From contig MU266477.1 of assembly GCA_021014945.1 (NCBI GenBank), forward strand, positions 1 through 64,000: DNA of 64,000 bases, read 5' to 3'. A program made the position numbers and the translations under genes. This DNA is from Leucogyrophana mollusca. Taxonomy: Eukaryota; Basidiomycota; Agaricomycetes; Boletales. This document shows, piece after piece, positions 1-10,124 of the stretch; position 1 is the stretch's first letter; the number at the start of each line of letters is the position of its first letter. The notes under the pieces were generated by a model that made no database searches, had not been told where the DNA came from, and saw nothing but the letters and a program-made list of their open reading frames with translations.

Positions 1-1976
1 CGGAGACTTTCCAAGATGCTGTATCCGGTGCAGGTAGCATTGCAGAAGCTATCGACGATTTTGGGGCGCTACCGTCTGTTAGGATCGTCCTCACCACTCG
101 GAACACAAGAGTATCAACGAACCTGCGCCGCACCATTATCGACGTCCCTGCGTTGGATCCGGGTGCCGCGCGCGAAACATTCACACAGATCTATCGGACT
201 AATGGCTCTCCAGCCATTATCGACAAGCTTTTAAAGGATTTGGACTTTCATGCACTGTCCATCAATCTACTCGCTCACGTAGCGACGGAGAATCGGTGGA
301 CCCTCGATCAGCTTATAAGTGCATGGGAGAAACAGCAGACTCGCTTGTTGGAAGTTGGTGATGGAAAGTTTCGGAGCTTATCTGTCACGATCGAGCTATC
401 ATTGGCATCCTCATCAATTAAGCAGCTGGGGAACGACGCTAGGCATGTCATGCAGGTCGTCGCATTCCTCCCTCAAGGAATCAACGAGAATAACCTGGAG
501 GGTTTATTTCCGACTATACCAAACATACGCTTCATCATAGACACACTCTGCCGACTCTCGCTCGTGCACCACAAGACCGAAGCTTACACGATGCTTTCTC
601 CGATTCGTATTCACGTATTAACTGCTCACCAAGCCCGCGACACACTCCCTCTCGACTTGACACACGTCAGAAATCACTATTACGCACACTTTGGGGCTTG
701 GATCGCAACAGAAGATGCGAATATGGAGCGGTTGATTGCCCATGATCTTTCCCGAGCTACCGCACAGGACATGGAACGCGTCTACTGGGCTTGTTCGCAA
801 TTCCCTCGTCTACTTCGGCAGCACAAACCACGCCCCACCTCCCTGCGTACAGGAATCTTGGGCAAGACTGAGAGCACTCCTCGTCTTGTCGACCCAAACG
901 AGTTCTCGTACTGGAAAGCATGGGCCATTTACTACCTTGGGGGTCTTGCAGCAGCGCTCAGTGACCACAGAGAGGCCGCCGACCTATTCACCACTGCCAA
1001 AAATCTCTTCGCCCACGATCAGGACCACGGAAAGAGCGCACGCTGCCTCGAGCGAGTAGCGCAACAGTACTCAACCTTGGGCAATGTCTCCGCTGCCGAG
1101 CAAACGTTGCAAGAAGCTTTGAATCTGAGACGGGAATATCACATTCTCAGTCCAGATGATGAAGCTCGAATCAACCTGCGCCTTGGTAATGCCATGATGT
1201 ACAAAGGGCAGCTCCAAGAAGCTCTGACGCTGTTTACGAGTGCTCGGGAGTACTTTTATAGCACCGGTAACGCCAGTAGAACCGCCTGGGCTGTGGGCCG
1301 CCAAGGGGAGGCGGAGTGGCATTCCGGGAACTATGCGGCTGCGAGGCAACACTTCGAAACCCGATTTTCTCTTGCCACCCGCACGAACGACAATTTTGAG
1401 CACGTATGGAACCTTATCCAGCTGGCGAGAGCCGAAGCGCGAGACGGGAATTACATGAAAGCACACAAGCTTTTGGAGGAGGCCTTCACCCTTGCATCAA
1501 AGGGGAGCGACGTTGATACTGCCTGCCGAATGTTGCAGGCCCAAGCAGCGCTCGCTAGTGACCAAGCGCATTTCGACCGCGCCAGGGACATCTTGAGGAG
1601 TGCTTTCGGTGAAATCGCGACACACAGGTGGCAATCAGCCCAGACAATAGCGATGACGAATGACTGCTCTGCACGCAACGAGTTGTTCGCAGGAGACTAT
1701 GAGAAGGCCAAAGAGCTTTTTTTGGGGATGGCGAACTTGAGTGATGAACTATCCGATTTCGAGCTTCAACCCCGCAGCACTAGGGCTCTTGGGGAGATTG
1801 CGCTCCTGGAGGAGGACATTGCTGGTGCGAGGATGTGGTTTACCAAAACCAAATCACTCTGCGATGACACGGGGATACATCCTGACTGTCTGTACGTTGG
1901 GAACCCACATGCCCTGCTGAAAGAGGAACATAACGGGTGGAGGTTATTTCTGGAGGGACGTCTCCTGTCCGCCTAA
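1..1976 (+). CDS. NLR-1: NB-ARC/TPR receptor, 5' part outside window
   Basis: The reading frame is open from base 3, so the first in-frame ATG near 153 is internal and not the start. The visible part begins just after Walker B (ETFQDAVSG), runs through the sensor motif (VRIVLTTRN), then through the winged-helix region and a TPR-rich C-terminal half of about 350 residues with A-x-x-HFE-x-R-x-x-LA type helical repeats. The protein ends in LLSA just before the TAA. It aligns along its whole length with NLR-2 and NLR-3 in this window, with no frameshift. NB-ARC proteins of this kind are cytosolic nucleotide-switched receptors in which TPRs are the likely ligand-sensing part; a role in non-self recognition is inferred. 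The missing N-terminus should hold the helical domain and P-loop seen in the paralogues. Confidence 0.9.
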   Translation, partial: ETFQDAVSGAGSIAEAIDDFGALPSVRIVLTTRNTRVSTNLRRTIIDVPALDPGAARETFTQIYRTNGSPAIIDKLLKDLDFHALSINLLAHVATENRWTLDQLISAWEKQQTRLLEVGDGKFRSLSVTIELSLASSSIKQLGNDARHVMQVVAFLPQGINENNLEGLFPTIPNIRFIIDTLCRLSLVHHKTEAYTMLSPIRIHVLTAHQARDTLPLDLTHVRNHYYAHFGAWIATEDANMERLIAHDLSRATAQDMERVYWACSQFPRLLRQHKPRPTSLRTGILGKTESTPRLVDPNEFSYWKAWAIYYLGGLAAALSDHREAADLFTTAKNLFAHDQDHGKSARCLERVAQQYSTLGNVSAAEQTLQEALNLRREYHILSPDDEARINLRLGNAMMYKGQLQEALTLFTSAREYFYSTGNASRTAWAVGRQGEAEWHSGNYAAARQHFETRFSLATRTNDNFEHVWNLIQLARAEARDGNYMKAHKLLEEAFTLASKGSDVDTACRMLQAQAALASDQAHFDRARDILRSAFGEIATHRWQSAQTIAMTNDCSARNELFAGDYEKAKELFLGMANLSDELSDFELQPRSTRALGEIALLEEDIAGARMWFTKTKSLCDDTGIHPDCLYVGNPHALLKEEHNGWRLFLEGRLLSA

Positions 1977-2389
1977 GCTAGTTTCTGGTACTACCGAAGG
2001 CTTAATTACACAATGTACCCTTACCGCACAGTGGTTTCGCTAAGATCGGCCTGTGTTCGTGGCACGCAGCTGTATCTATTCTCTGTGTTGTGCACATCTC
2101 TAGGGAAGCGCGGTGCTTATTCATTCACGAGGGGAGGGGATGGGTCGACCACTAATCAATATGGTCTGGGATAGGGGGTGGGCTGATTCGATCAGGGTGA
2201 CGGGGTCGTTCGACAAGCATGGGAAGATGTTTTATTCGATCAGGGCGTGCACTCGTTGAATCATACCTTCCCTGTAGTGGCCCCTCCTCGAGACCGAAAC
2301 GATCCACGCTACGGCGCCAAAAGGCTGCGAGGGACGCCGACTCGGACAGGAAGCGATGCAGAGCACACTGCGAAGGCACGGGGTGCTTG

Positions 2390-2765
2390 GATGTGTTATG
2401 CTTCGGGGAACATTTATACGGCCGCACAACATACCGTGTGGTCAACAGTGTCGGTCTATCTCATCACAGTGATGAAGATCCTTGAATCATGTGGTGCCGT
2501 GGGCAGATTTCTCGACGGTTTCGGCCCTGCGATGAGAACTTCGTATCTCATTTCGGCTTGGGACATTGTTGACCGTAAACTGCAAAGGGACTTGCTACAG
2601 AGCGAAGAGGTGGAGGAGACCTTGTCGAGTCTCATAGCGTTCACGTGCAGATTCCCAGAGACCAATCCCGGCTCTCAAGTAACACCCGATGTCCAGTCTG
2701 TACTAGGGAAGCATCGGTAGCGAGACTAGAAACCCTAAGGATTGGCGATATGACCTGGTGACGTG
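2390..2765 (+). pseudogene. DUF6535-protein C-terminal fragment, decayed
   Basis: Translation of the plus strand gives VSVYLITVMKILE, then SYLISAWDIVDRKLQ, then EETLSSLIAFTCRFPETN. These line up with the C-terminal part of the DUF6535 protein encoded at 12536-15962 (SVYLVAMVWTLE, SHLTKAWAALKWD, EETLPALIALTRRYSETN). The reading frame breaks before the matching EMEDLVKWW end, whose DNA counterpart follows at about 2745 in another frame. The DUF6535 domain itself is absent. The same fragment is present at 21230-21580 and inverted at 62060-62420, so it was captured before the cassette was duplicated. Confidence 0.7.
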
Positions 2766-2915
2766 GTTGCATAACCGCAGCAATGGCCCGTAAATTCGCT
2801 GATACCAAGGATGCTGTATAAAAGTAATTATGCGCCCCCGTGCTGTCGTATGTGCCGCGGAACGACGGATCCAGATGTATGTCAATATTGTCAATCTATC
2901 AGAATATGACAACGG

Positions 2916-3299
2916 TTAATATGGTTTAAATATGACGCGGTCATCGCCGTTGGGGAAAATGGGTCTTTGCACCGAGGCGACCTCGTTTGACAAGGTCAAG
3001 GGTAGACACAGCGCCATCGCCTCGAACTCGACGCATGTTGACGTGCGCTCCTGGTCATGGGTGTCCCATGTAATGGTAAGGCTCGATGATTGTATGGAAT
3101 TATGAAGGTTGATACGCGGACTCCGATCCATTCGCCTCGAACGATAACAGGAACCATATCCTGGGGGGTATCTATTGAAGATAGACTGCTTGCTGTCGGT
3201 GCCGGCTACCGACGTGGCAATGTGCGAGTAGCAGCACGGCTTATATGCGGGGTTTGCGGTACGATTTGTGCGCGGGACTGCGACGTTCGATGAGGGCAA
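2916..3299 (-). pseudogene. Unidentified antisense frame of the cassette, copy A
   Basis: On the minus strand a stretch reads DMVPVIVRGEWIGVRVSTF. The other two module copies encode the same phrase (VHVIVRGELIEVRVS at 21683-22110 and VPVVARGELIEVRVS at 61544-61885). Conservation at the protein level in one frame of all three copies suggests a former gene convergent with the NLR. Frames around it are broken differently in each copy. I do not recognise the family and no product should be assumed. Confidence 0.4.
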
Positions 3300-4529
3300 G
3301 TATGCCTCTGTGTGAGCACCTCCCCTTCGTGCGCCACATAATGGGGAGTTTGGGGTCAGATAGGTGCTGGGGAAAGGCTGGAGAGGTTCGTGTGGCTGAG
3401 GCTGCGGCGACGGGTATGAGGCTTCGTCATTCGAACGTACACCCCAAGTCTACGTCACTGGGGCGCGGCCGTGGCCTCGAAGCCAGGAGCCGTAGTGGAC
3501 AGAAAGGCCTAGGACCAACAGAGGAGCACACCCCCGGCGGAAGTAATTTGTTCGAGGGACGTGCTCACCCAATTCGCTCGTCCTGTGTCAGCGTGACGCT
3601 CGAATAAAGGGCTTTGACGGCGAAAGAACTAAACCGCCGCCCTATGGGGAGGGCTTGGAACACGAGAGGGGGGTGGGAGCTGCCCTCTTCCCGTGCGAAC
3701 CCGTCAAGCGCGATATGCCAACCCACAAAGCATCTGCTGATCGGGAACTTCCATACCCCCATAGACGAAGCGGGTGAGACGGATGCTGGATATGCGCAAG
3801 AGGAAAAGAGTGATGATCCAGAGGTCAATATCAATGAGGAACATGGAGGGGGATATAAGCAGGGCGAGAGGGGATGATGCTTGGGAGGGGGGAGGAGATG
3901 CCTGAGAGTGAGGGGATGGTCGCAAGGAGGCGAGACCTTGTCACACCCGCTCTCAGGATAGGTCGTCAGAGGTCGACGGCGACCTGACGTTGGAGACGGA
4001 TATGGGGTGATAGAGAGATCTAAATTGTCTTCAAGGGGGCATCTGATCGGATCGCACGCGCTCCGATGGTAGACCTCGGACTGGAAGCGACGGGAGAGCG
4101 AGATAGCTTCTTGCGTACTGGTCCAGTTCGTCGTGTGTCGCGTCGTGGTCGCACTTGCTGTGAGAGGGTTACGAGGCGGCGGCGAGGGGCGAGGTTTGTT
4201 GCACAAGTCCAAGCGCACCCGGAGCTCGAGGGGACGTCGAGTCGAGCGTCGAGCGTCAGCGTCGAGGGCGTCACCAACAACCACACAGGAAATCATCAAC
4301 CATTACACCCAGTAAAATGGAGTGGGACTCTGTCCACACGGCATTGTGAACAAGTAGCCTGGAGGGAGCAGGAATGCTGATGTTTGGCGGAACAGTGGTG
4401 TGCCACCGGAGTGTGGTGTCAGCGAAGGGAGGAGTGCGGTAGGCACGGGTGCAGTAAATTACTCACGTGCAGCTTATCTCTACGTACCACGTCCCAGCAT
4501 CCACACCTCCCCGTCACTCTTCCAAACCA

Positions 4530-5660
4530 GTCATTCCTACAGTAAGCTGCGCGGGGAGTTGGAGATGTGGTCCGTGTGGGTTGAGCTAGTGTTGTTGTCG
4601 TATCGGGCAGACGTTACGATAGCCATGCAACAGCAAAATTCAAATGTGAGTTTTCCGTGGCCTTGTCTTTCTCCTCTAACCAATCCATCTCCAATGCTCC
4701 CGTCGGCAAGCCCTACCTATCAATCGCATACGCTTATCGATGCGGAGGTACATAAACGTTCGGCACTCCCTTTCAATGACACGTGTTATGTTTCCAGCGA
4801 GCTGTTCAACCGGACAGCGACTGGCTTGGGGCCTTGCTTGTCGCTCCTGGCGGCAAAAATGTCACCAGTGAGTCTCATGATGGTACTGTGCGCATCTGGC
4901 AGTTCGATCTGCGGTCTTGACATATCGTCTCCTTTTCACGTTGACGGGGGCCCCGTGGCCAGGTTACGGCCACCACCTTACATCTCTCCATGCGGTTGTC
5001 GTGTTTTAGTTGTTTTCAACAAAACCATCGTACGCATCTAGGACATGAAAGCTAGGAAACTGGTAGTGGAACCAATCGAATGCGGTACCAATATCAAGTC
5101 GATGATCTGGTCGACGGATGGGCGACGATTTACGGCCGTGTCGGAGGGTGACGATACTGTGCGCATATGGGATGTTGTGACCGGACAGCCCGCGGCGGAA
5201 CCTTTCCAATTGGGAGACTTCCACTATCTGGAAGCTGTTTCGTGACGGACAGTATATTATATGCGGTGGAAAGGACGGAAATATTTGTATCGTGGACGCA
5301 CGAGATGGACGCCGCATTTTGAGACCTTTGGCGAAATATGAATCCTTGGTCTGGTCATTGCATTGTCACCAGACGGCCGGATGTTTGCCAGTGGCGCAAT
5401 CTATTCCCGATAACTGACTATCTTTGTGTTGATGATATGCTTCCCAGACCTCCGCGCATCCTCGCTGGAGTGGTACGTCGATCACCTATCATTCTGGGGA
5501 ATGGTATGCTAATTCGACTGCAGTCCAGCGGAGAGGGGGCACCTTGCGGGGATCTTCACTCCTAAACGTAAGCCAGCATCCCATTTGTCGGTCACCATTG
5601 ACATTATCTATCCCAATCTCTATTCAGGCAACCACAGTGCCTCTCATCTTGTCTGGTCGC
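4530..5660 (+). pseudogene. WD40-repeat gene relic (downstream of NLR-1)
   Basis: The clearest piece, near 5045-5245, reads VEPIECGTNIKSMIWSTDG and then DDTVRIWDVVTGQPAAEPF, matching blade four of the intact WD40 gene at 37079-39089 (MEPIEFRTDSHVTTLVWS, LRIWDSITGRLIAGPF). Frameshifts and stops separate the other blades (for example near 4905-4920 and 5245). The 3' part keeps small exons and introns of the intact genes: a PPRILAG exon near 5450, a CTGCAG acceptor near 5520, and an SSLLN exon ending at GTAAGC near 5570. The 5' end is a short element at about 4530-4610 (cagtaagctgcgcgg, gttgttgtcgtatcggg) that recurs at 10125, 23620 and, inverted, 60430. It is too broken to make a full propeller. 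Confidence 0.75.
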
Positions 5661-6030
5661 CCTCTCCAGCTACATGTTTCCGACGTTGTCTACTCCCAAG
5701 CTCGAGACAGCTCCCTCCGCACCCATGCTTTCTCTTTCCCCCCCGCTTTCACGGTGCGCTACCCAATGCATTTCCCAATCGGATCTTCCCACCACATTCG
5801 ACTTGTCTTGGCGGTGCCTAAGTTGAGTTTGGGTCTGGAAATTATACCCGGGGCGTGCTTCCACTTGCGGCTCATGATGTGAAGACTGGGCACTAAGCAG
5901 CGGTGGGGGAGTTTTTCTCTCGTGCTCGTATCCTGTCCCTGCCAGTCCTTACGACGTGCCTTCTTGTCCCATTCGTGGCTGATGATATGCCAGCCTGCCA
6001 CACGCCGTTCGAGTGTTTAAGGTAGACGGG
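5661..6030. other. Intergenic, no gene seen
   Basis: Pyrimidine-rich stretches lie at 5690-5760. Nothing coding is convincing. The right part (from about 5980, gatgatatgccagcctgcc) resembles sequence upstream of NLR-4 near 33421, so it is probably conserved NLR upstream sequence. Confidence 0.5.
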
Positions 6031-6034
6031 TAAG

Positions 6035-6070
6035 AACATGTGAAAGATGTATATATAGCCCGCGAAGCAG
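6035..6070 (+). promoter_or_regulatory. NLR-2 core promoter: CATGTG box plus TATA
   Basis: An E-box-like CATGTG at 6037-6042 is followed by a TATATA at 6052-6057 and CCGCGAAGC, about 80 bases before the NLR-2 ATG. The same ordered block precedes NLR-3 (17167-17197) and NLR-4 (33490-33522), although surrounding sequence has diverged. The function as core promoter is inferred from position and conservation. Confidence 0.6.
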
Positions 6071-6134
6071 CCTTGGGCGCAGCACTCACTCCCACTGCAT
6101 ATCTATTTAGATACTTTCACAGTCAAGGCAAAAG

Positions 6135-9100
6135 ATGCCTCGACCCAACTGGCGGGGAAAGGTAAGTGACGTGTCAACAAGCTATGCCGTGACCAACATA
6201 TTCTGCAGGGTACAACCTCCTCGAAACCGTCCACGTCAGAGACCAAAAGCCATGACAACACGATAGCCACTCTGTCCAACGTGATAGGGTTCCTCGACAC
6301 CACCAAGGACCTGGTCCCTCTTGATGTGGCCAAGGGTGTTCTTTCAACGTTGAGCACTATCCTCACGACCGTCAAAGTATGTCTATAGTTGTTCTCTCGA
6401 CCATGACTGACCACGTCCTCGCAGGACACCATGCAAAACAAAGACGACTTTACAGAAGTCCTCGATCGGTGTGAGAAGATAGCCAATTCTATCAAGCGCT
6501 CAGCCTGCGGAAGGCTCGAAGGTGACACTGACCCAACCCTTGTCCGAGCTCTGGACGAGCTGAAGAGGTAAGTTATATCCCCTGTCGTACACGTGGATAT
6601 CCCTAATGGCGACAAAGCTCTGTTGACGGTATGGAGAAGACCGTCAAGGAAAAAGAGCGACGTGCACTCCGTTTTCGAGTGTTTTCTGCGTCGGTAGACC
6701 GGGAGAGTATTGCCAAGTGGAAGGAGCAATTAGATTCATTTCTGCGGATATGTGATGTGCGTGTGACACCTGATGGTAACCCCTAACGTTTGCTGAATTT
6801 CACCCCCAGCACGAGTTGATTGTGCACATCGACCTGGAAATCAGCAATATCGGACGGACGCTTAAGGGTATGGACATGAAGCCGTGAGTCTGCGTCCTGT
6901 CTCTACCTAAACAATGTCCCATGGTCCATGCAGTGGGGAACCCGACCGCGAGCCACCACCTGGCCGACCTCCAATGTTTTTCGGACGGGACGATCTCGTT
7001 CGAGATGCCGTGGAAAGCCTTATCCTCCAACATGTCGTTCTCGTTGGCCCCGGTGGAATTGGAAAGACCAGCATCGCAAAGGCGATCCTGAACGAGCACT
7101 CGATTATTGCTCAATTCCAAGATCGCCGGTTCTTCATCGGGTTCGATAACATCGACGCATCGCAAATAACGTTTGACACGTTTATTGGACGCATCGCTGA
7201 TGCTTTGGGTGTCAAGTCCGCTGGCCTCAGCTCGATCAGAACATATCTAGCTACAAGCAACATTCTCATCGTCCTCGACAACGCGGAGACCTTCCAAGAT
7301 GCTGTATCCGGTGCAGATCGCATTTCAGAAGCCATCGACGATTTTGGGGCGTTGCTGCCTGTTAGGATCGTCCTCACCACTCGAAACAGAAGAGTATCAA
7401 CGAACCTGCGCCGCACCATTATCGACGTCCCAGCGTTGGATCTGGGTGCCGCACGTGAGACATTCACTCAGATCTATGGGACCCGTGGCTCTCCAGCCAG
7501 CATCGACAAGGTGCTAAAGGATTTGGACTTCCATGCGCTGTCTATCAATCTACTCGCTCACGTAGCCACGGAGAATCAGTGGACTCTCGATCAGCTGACA
7601 AGTGCATGGGAGAAACAACAGACTGATTTGTTGGAACTTGGTGGTGGGAAGCTTCAGAGCTTATCTGTCACTATCGAACTGTCGTTGGTGTCCTCGTCGA
7701 TCAAACAGCTGGGGAACAACGCCAGACATGTGATGCAGGTCGCAGCATTCCTCCCTCAAGGAATCAACGAGAAGAACCTGGAGGATTTATTTCCAACTAT
7801 ACCAAACATCCGCTCCACCATAGACGCACTCTGCCGACTCTCGCTCATGTACCGCAAGGCCAAAGCTTACGCGATGCTTTCTCCGATTCGCATTCACATA
7901 TCGAACACTCACCAAGCCCGCGACACACTCCCTCTCGACCTGACACACGTCAAGGATTACTATTATGCACAACTCGTCCATGATGGGGCTTGGATCGCAA
8001 CGGAAGATGCGAACGTGGAGCGATTAATTGCCCATGATCTTTACCGAGCTACCGCACAGGACATGGATATCGTCTACTGGGCTTGTGCGCAATTCCTTTG
8101 TCTACTTGTGCGGCACAAACCACGTCCCACCTCCCTGCGCACAGGAATCCTGGGCAAGCCTGAGAGTACCCTCCATCTTGTCGACCGAGGGGAGTCCTCG
8201 TACTACAAAACACGATCTGTTTACTGTCTCGGGGGTCTCGCAGCGCAGCTACGTAACTACAGAGAGGCCATCGACCTACTCACCATTGCAAAACAGCTCT
8301 TCGCCTTCGGTCAGGAACACGATATGATCGCATGGTGCCTTGAGGCAGTGGCGATCCAGCATTTCGCATCGGGAAATCTCTCCGCTGCTGAGGAAATGTT
8401 CCAACAAACTTTGAATCTGAGGCGGGAATACCACATTCTCAACCCAGATGATGAAGCTCGCATCAACATGCGCCTCGGTCATGCCGTGATGTGCAAAGGG
8501 CTTCTCCAAGAAGCTCTGGCGCTGTTTACGAGTGCTCGGGAGTACTTTGAGAGCACTGGTGACGTCAGTAATGTGGCCTGGGCTACAGGCGGTCTGGGGG
8601 AGGCGGAGTGGCATTCCGGGAACTGCGTGGCTGCGAGGCAACACTTCGAAACCCAACTATCTCTTGCCACCTGCCTGAACGACAATCTTGGGCGCGTATG
8701 GAGCCTTACGCAGCTAGCGAGAGCTGATGCGCGAGACGAGCACTTCATGGGAGCACGCAAGCTTCTGGAGGAGGCCTTCACCCTTGCATCGGAGGGGAAC
8801 GACGTTGATGTTACTTGTCGAGTCTTGTGGCAACAAGCAGCGCTCGCTAGTGACCAAGGGTATTTCGACTGCGCCAGGGATATCTTGACGCGTGCTTTTG
8901 TTGAAATGACGACACACGGGTGGCAATCAGCCGACACAATAGCGATGACGAATGACTGCTCCGCACGCAATGAATTGTTTGCTGGAGACTATGCAAAGGC
9001 CAGGGAGCTTTTCTTGGGGGCGGCGAACTTCTATGATGAAACCTCAGATCTCGACCTTCAAACCCGTAGCAGCAGGGCTCTCGGAGAGATTGCGCACTTG

Positions 9101-9274
9101 GAGGGGGACATTGCTGGCGCGAGAAAGTGGTTTACCAAAACCAAATCACTCTGCGATAACACGGGGACACATCCTGACTTTCTGTACATTGGGAACCCAT
9201 GGACCCAGCTGAAGGGGGACCATGGCGGGTGGAAATTATTTCTGGAAAGACTCGGACGTCTTCCGTCCGTTTAA
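6135..9274 (+). CDS. NLR-2: helical N-domain/NB-ARC/TPR receptor, intact
   Basis: Six exons: 6135-6161, 6209-6376, 6425-6567, 6618-6756, 6810-6883, 6934-9274, giving 963 aa with every junction in phase. Exon 1 is a 27-base micro-exon (MPRPNWRGK). Residues about 20-180 form a helical region (VIGFLDTTKDLVPLDVAKG, NKDDFTEVLDRCEKI) that resembles the HeLo/MLKL-type four-helix domain found on basidiomycete NLRs; this match is by pattern only. NB-ARC follows: entry motif PMFFGRDDLV, Walker A GPGGIGKT at about 222-229, Walker B LIVLDNAE at 295-302, sensor VLTTRNRR near 331. Residues about 590-930 are TPR-like helical repeats, for example AARQHFETQLSLA. It probably acts as a cytosolic ATP-switched receptor whose N-domain is the effector. 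The start is chosen because the micro-exon and its donor are conserved in NLR-3, NLR-4 and the relic at 53514. No lesion is seen. Confidence 0.9.
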
Positions 9275-9777
9275 GCTAGTTGACGATACTCCCCAAGACT
9301 TATTTACACAATGTACAGTTGTAATGATGGGACGGTCGCCTAACTCGTCCGCTCTTCCGAAGGAAATGTTTGTGATATCAGTTGAGGAGCATGGCCTGGT
9401 CTTCGAATGGTGCCATTTGATGAGAACAGCGAACCGCCGCCCAAAATCGCACAACATGCCCAGTTGTTTTCTGGCCATGCCGAGTGTCGTCTGTGGAGGC
9501 TACGTCTACAGGGTTGTGCGCACCCCGCTTCAGGCCCTCTATGTGCTACATCATTAATTGTCTGGTATCCGGGGAATAACATTGTTGTTTCGGACGGGTA
9601 ACCAGAAAATGGTTGATGGAGACGAACCTCAAGCGTAGAATCGGTATCTGTCAAGTCTGGAAAGACGTTCCAATGCAGAGGGCGCTCGGGTATTCCAACA
9701 GCAGATAACTAAGAAACACTCGGGCTGATCAGCAGTATCCTCGTTTACGGTGGACATATACTCACATCGGGGGCGGA
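9275..9777. other. NLR-2 3' flank, no clear gene
   Basis: The first 40 bases (gctagttgacgatact, atttacacaatgtac) match the 3' flanks of NLR-1 and NLR-3 and are probably 3' UTR. Further on, a plus-strand frame near 9540-9600 reads VWYPGNNIVVSDG, faintly like a WD40 blade, but it is too short to call. Confidence 0.4.
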
Positions 9778-10120
9778 TGAGCTTAGCGAGTGAACTCGAC
9801 GTTCTGTCCCTCCAGTCTGCAAATCTAGTTGACCTCAGTCCAGCGAAGGCATCCAGATAGGCTACTGACCACCGGACGGGTGGACAGTGCTTGGACCTAA
9901 GATATTCCTGGTCGTCGAAAGAACCAATAAGAGGCGCTCACCCACGACGCGAGAGTTGCGTGTCCGGTTTCCCTGATTTTCCATGAAATAATGCGCCAAT
10001 CCTACCTCAACATCCCAGATACAATTTGTATGGTCCACAGATGCACTTGCGACGATTTTACACTCGGATGATAGGCCATGCGGTAGACATAGCTCAAACG
10101 TTCTCCTGCCTGTCATCCTC
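9778..10120 (-). pseudogene. WD40 fragment, minus strand
   Basis: The minus strand encodes KIVASASVDHTNCIWDVEV followed by LAHYFMENQG, the last propeller blade and the residues after it (compare KFVASSSDNHVKIWDMEA then LAGYRASNQ in the gene at 37079-39089). The intron and tail sequence after it (cacccacgacgcgagagttg) has a near copy at 56270-56480 on the plus strand. Only one blade remains, next to another relic in opposite orientation, so the locus has been rearranged. Confidence 0.65.
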
Positions 10121-10124
10121 CAAC

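Larger units (their letters stand above)
1977..4560. repeat. Cassette module, copy A (downstream of NLR-1)
   Basis: This stretch has colinear, diverged copies at about 20410-23640 and, inverted, at 60230-62937. Shared blocks in order are: the NLR 3' flank (a run starting tattcattcacgaggggagg near 2116), a DUF6535 C-terminal scrap, an antisense frame with the VRGE motif, a block around 3700-3960 (agtgatgatccaga), a block around 4060-4230 (gaggtttgttgcacaagtcc), a block around 4345 (caagtagcctggaggg), and the WD40 5' element near 4530. Each copy follows an NLR. No intact gene is visible inside it. It reads as part of a segmental duplication rather than a transposon; I see no terminal repeats or transposase. 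Confidence 0.75.

Noticed and set aside
618..1678. Long minus-strand frames opposite NLR-1 (also opposite NLR-2, NLR-3 and NLR-5)
   Set aside because: They recur at the same place opposite each NLR because the sense strand is conserved; they are shadows of the TPR coding frame.
3565..4299. 244-codon open frame on the minus strand of cassette copy A
   Set aside because: The matching frames in copies B and C share short peptide phrases only because the DNA is duplicated; frames are broken at different points and the composition is low-complexity Ser/Pro/Arg. It is described under the module instead of as a gene.
9222..9557. Frame extending past the NLR-2 stop
   Set aside because: It overlaps the NLR-2 end in another frame and has no motif; the conserved stop and 3' flank favour ordinary termination.
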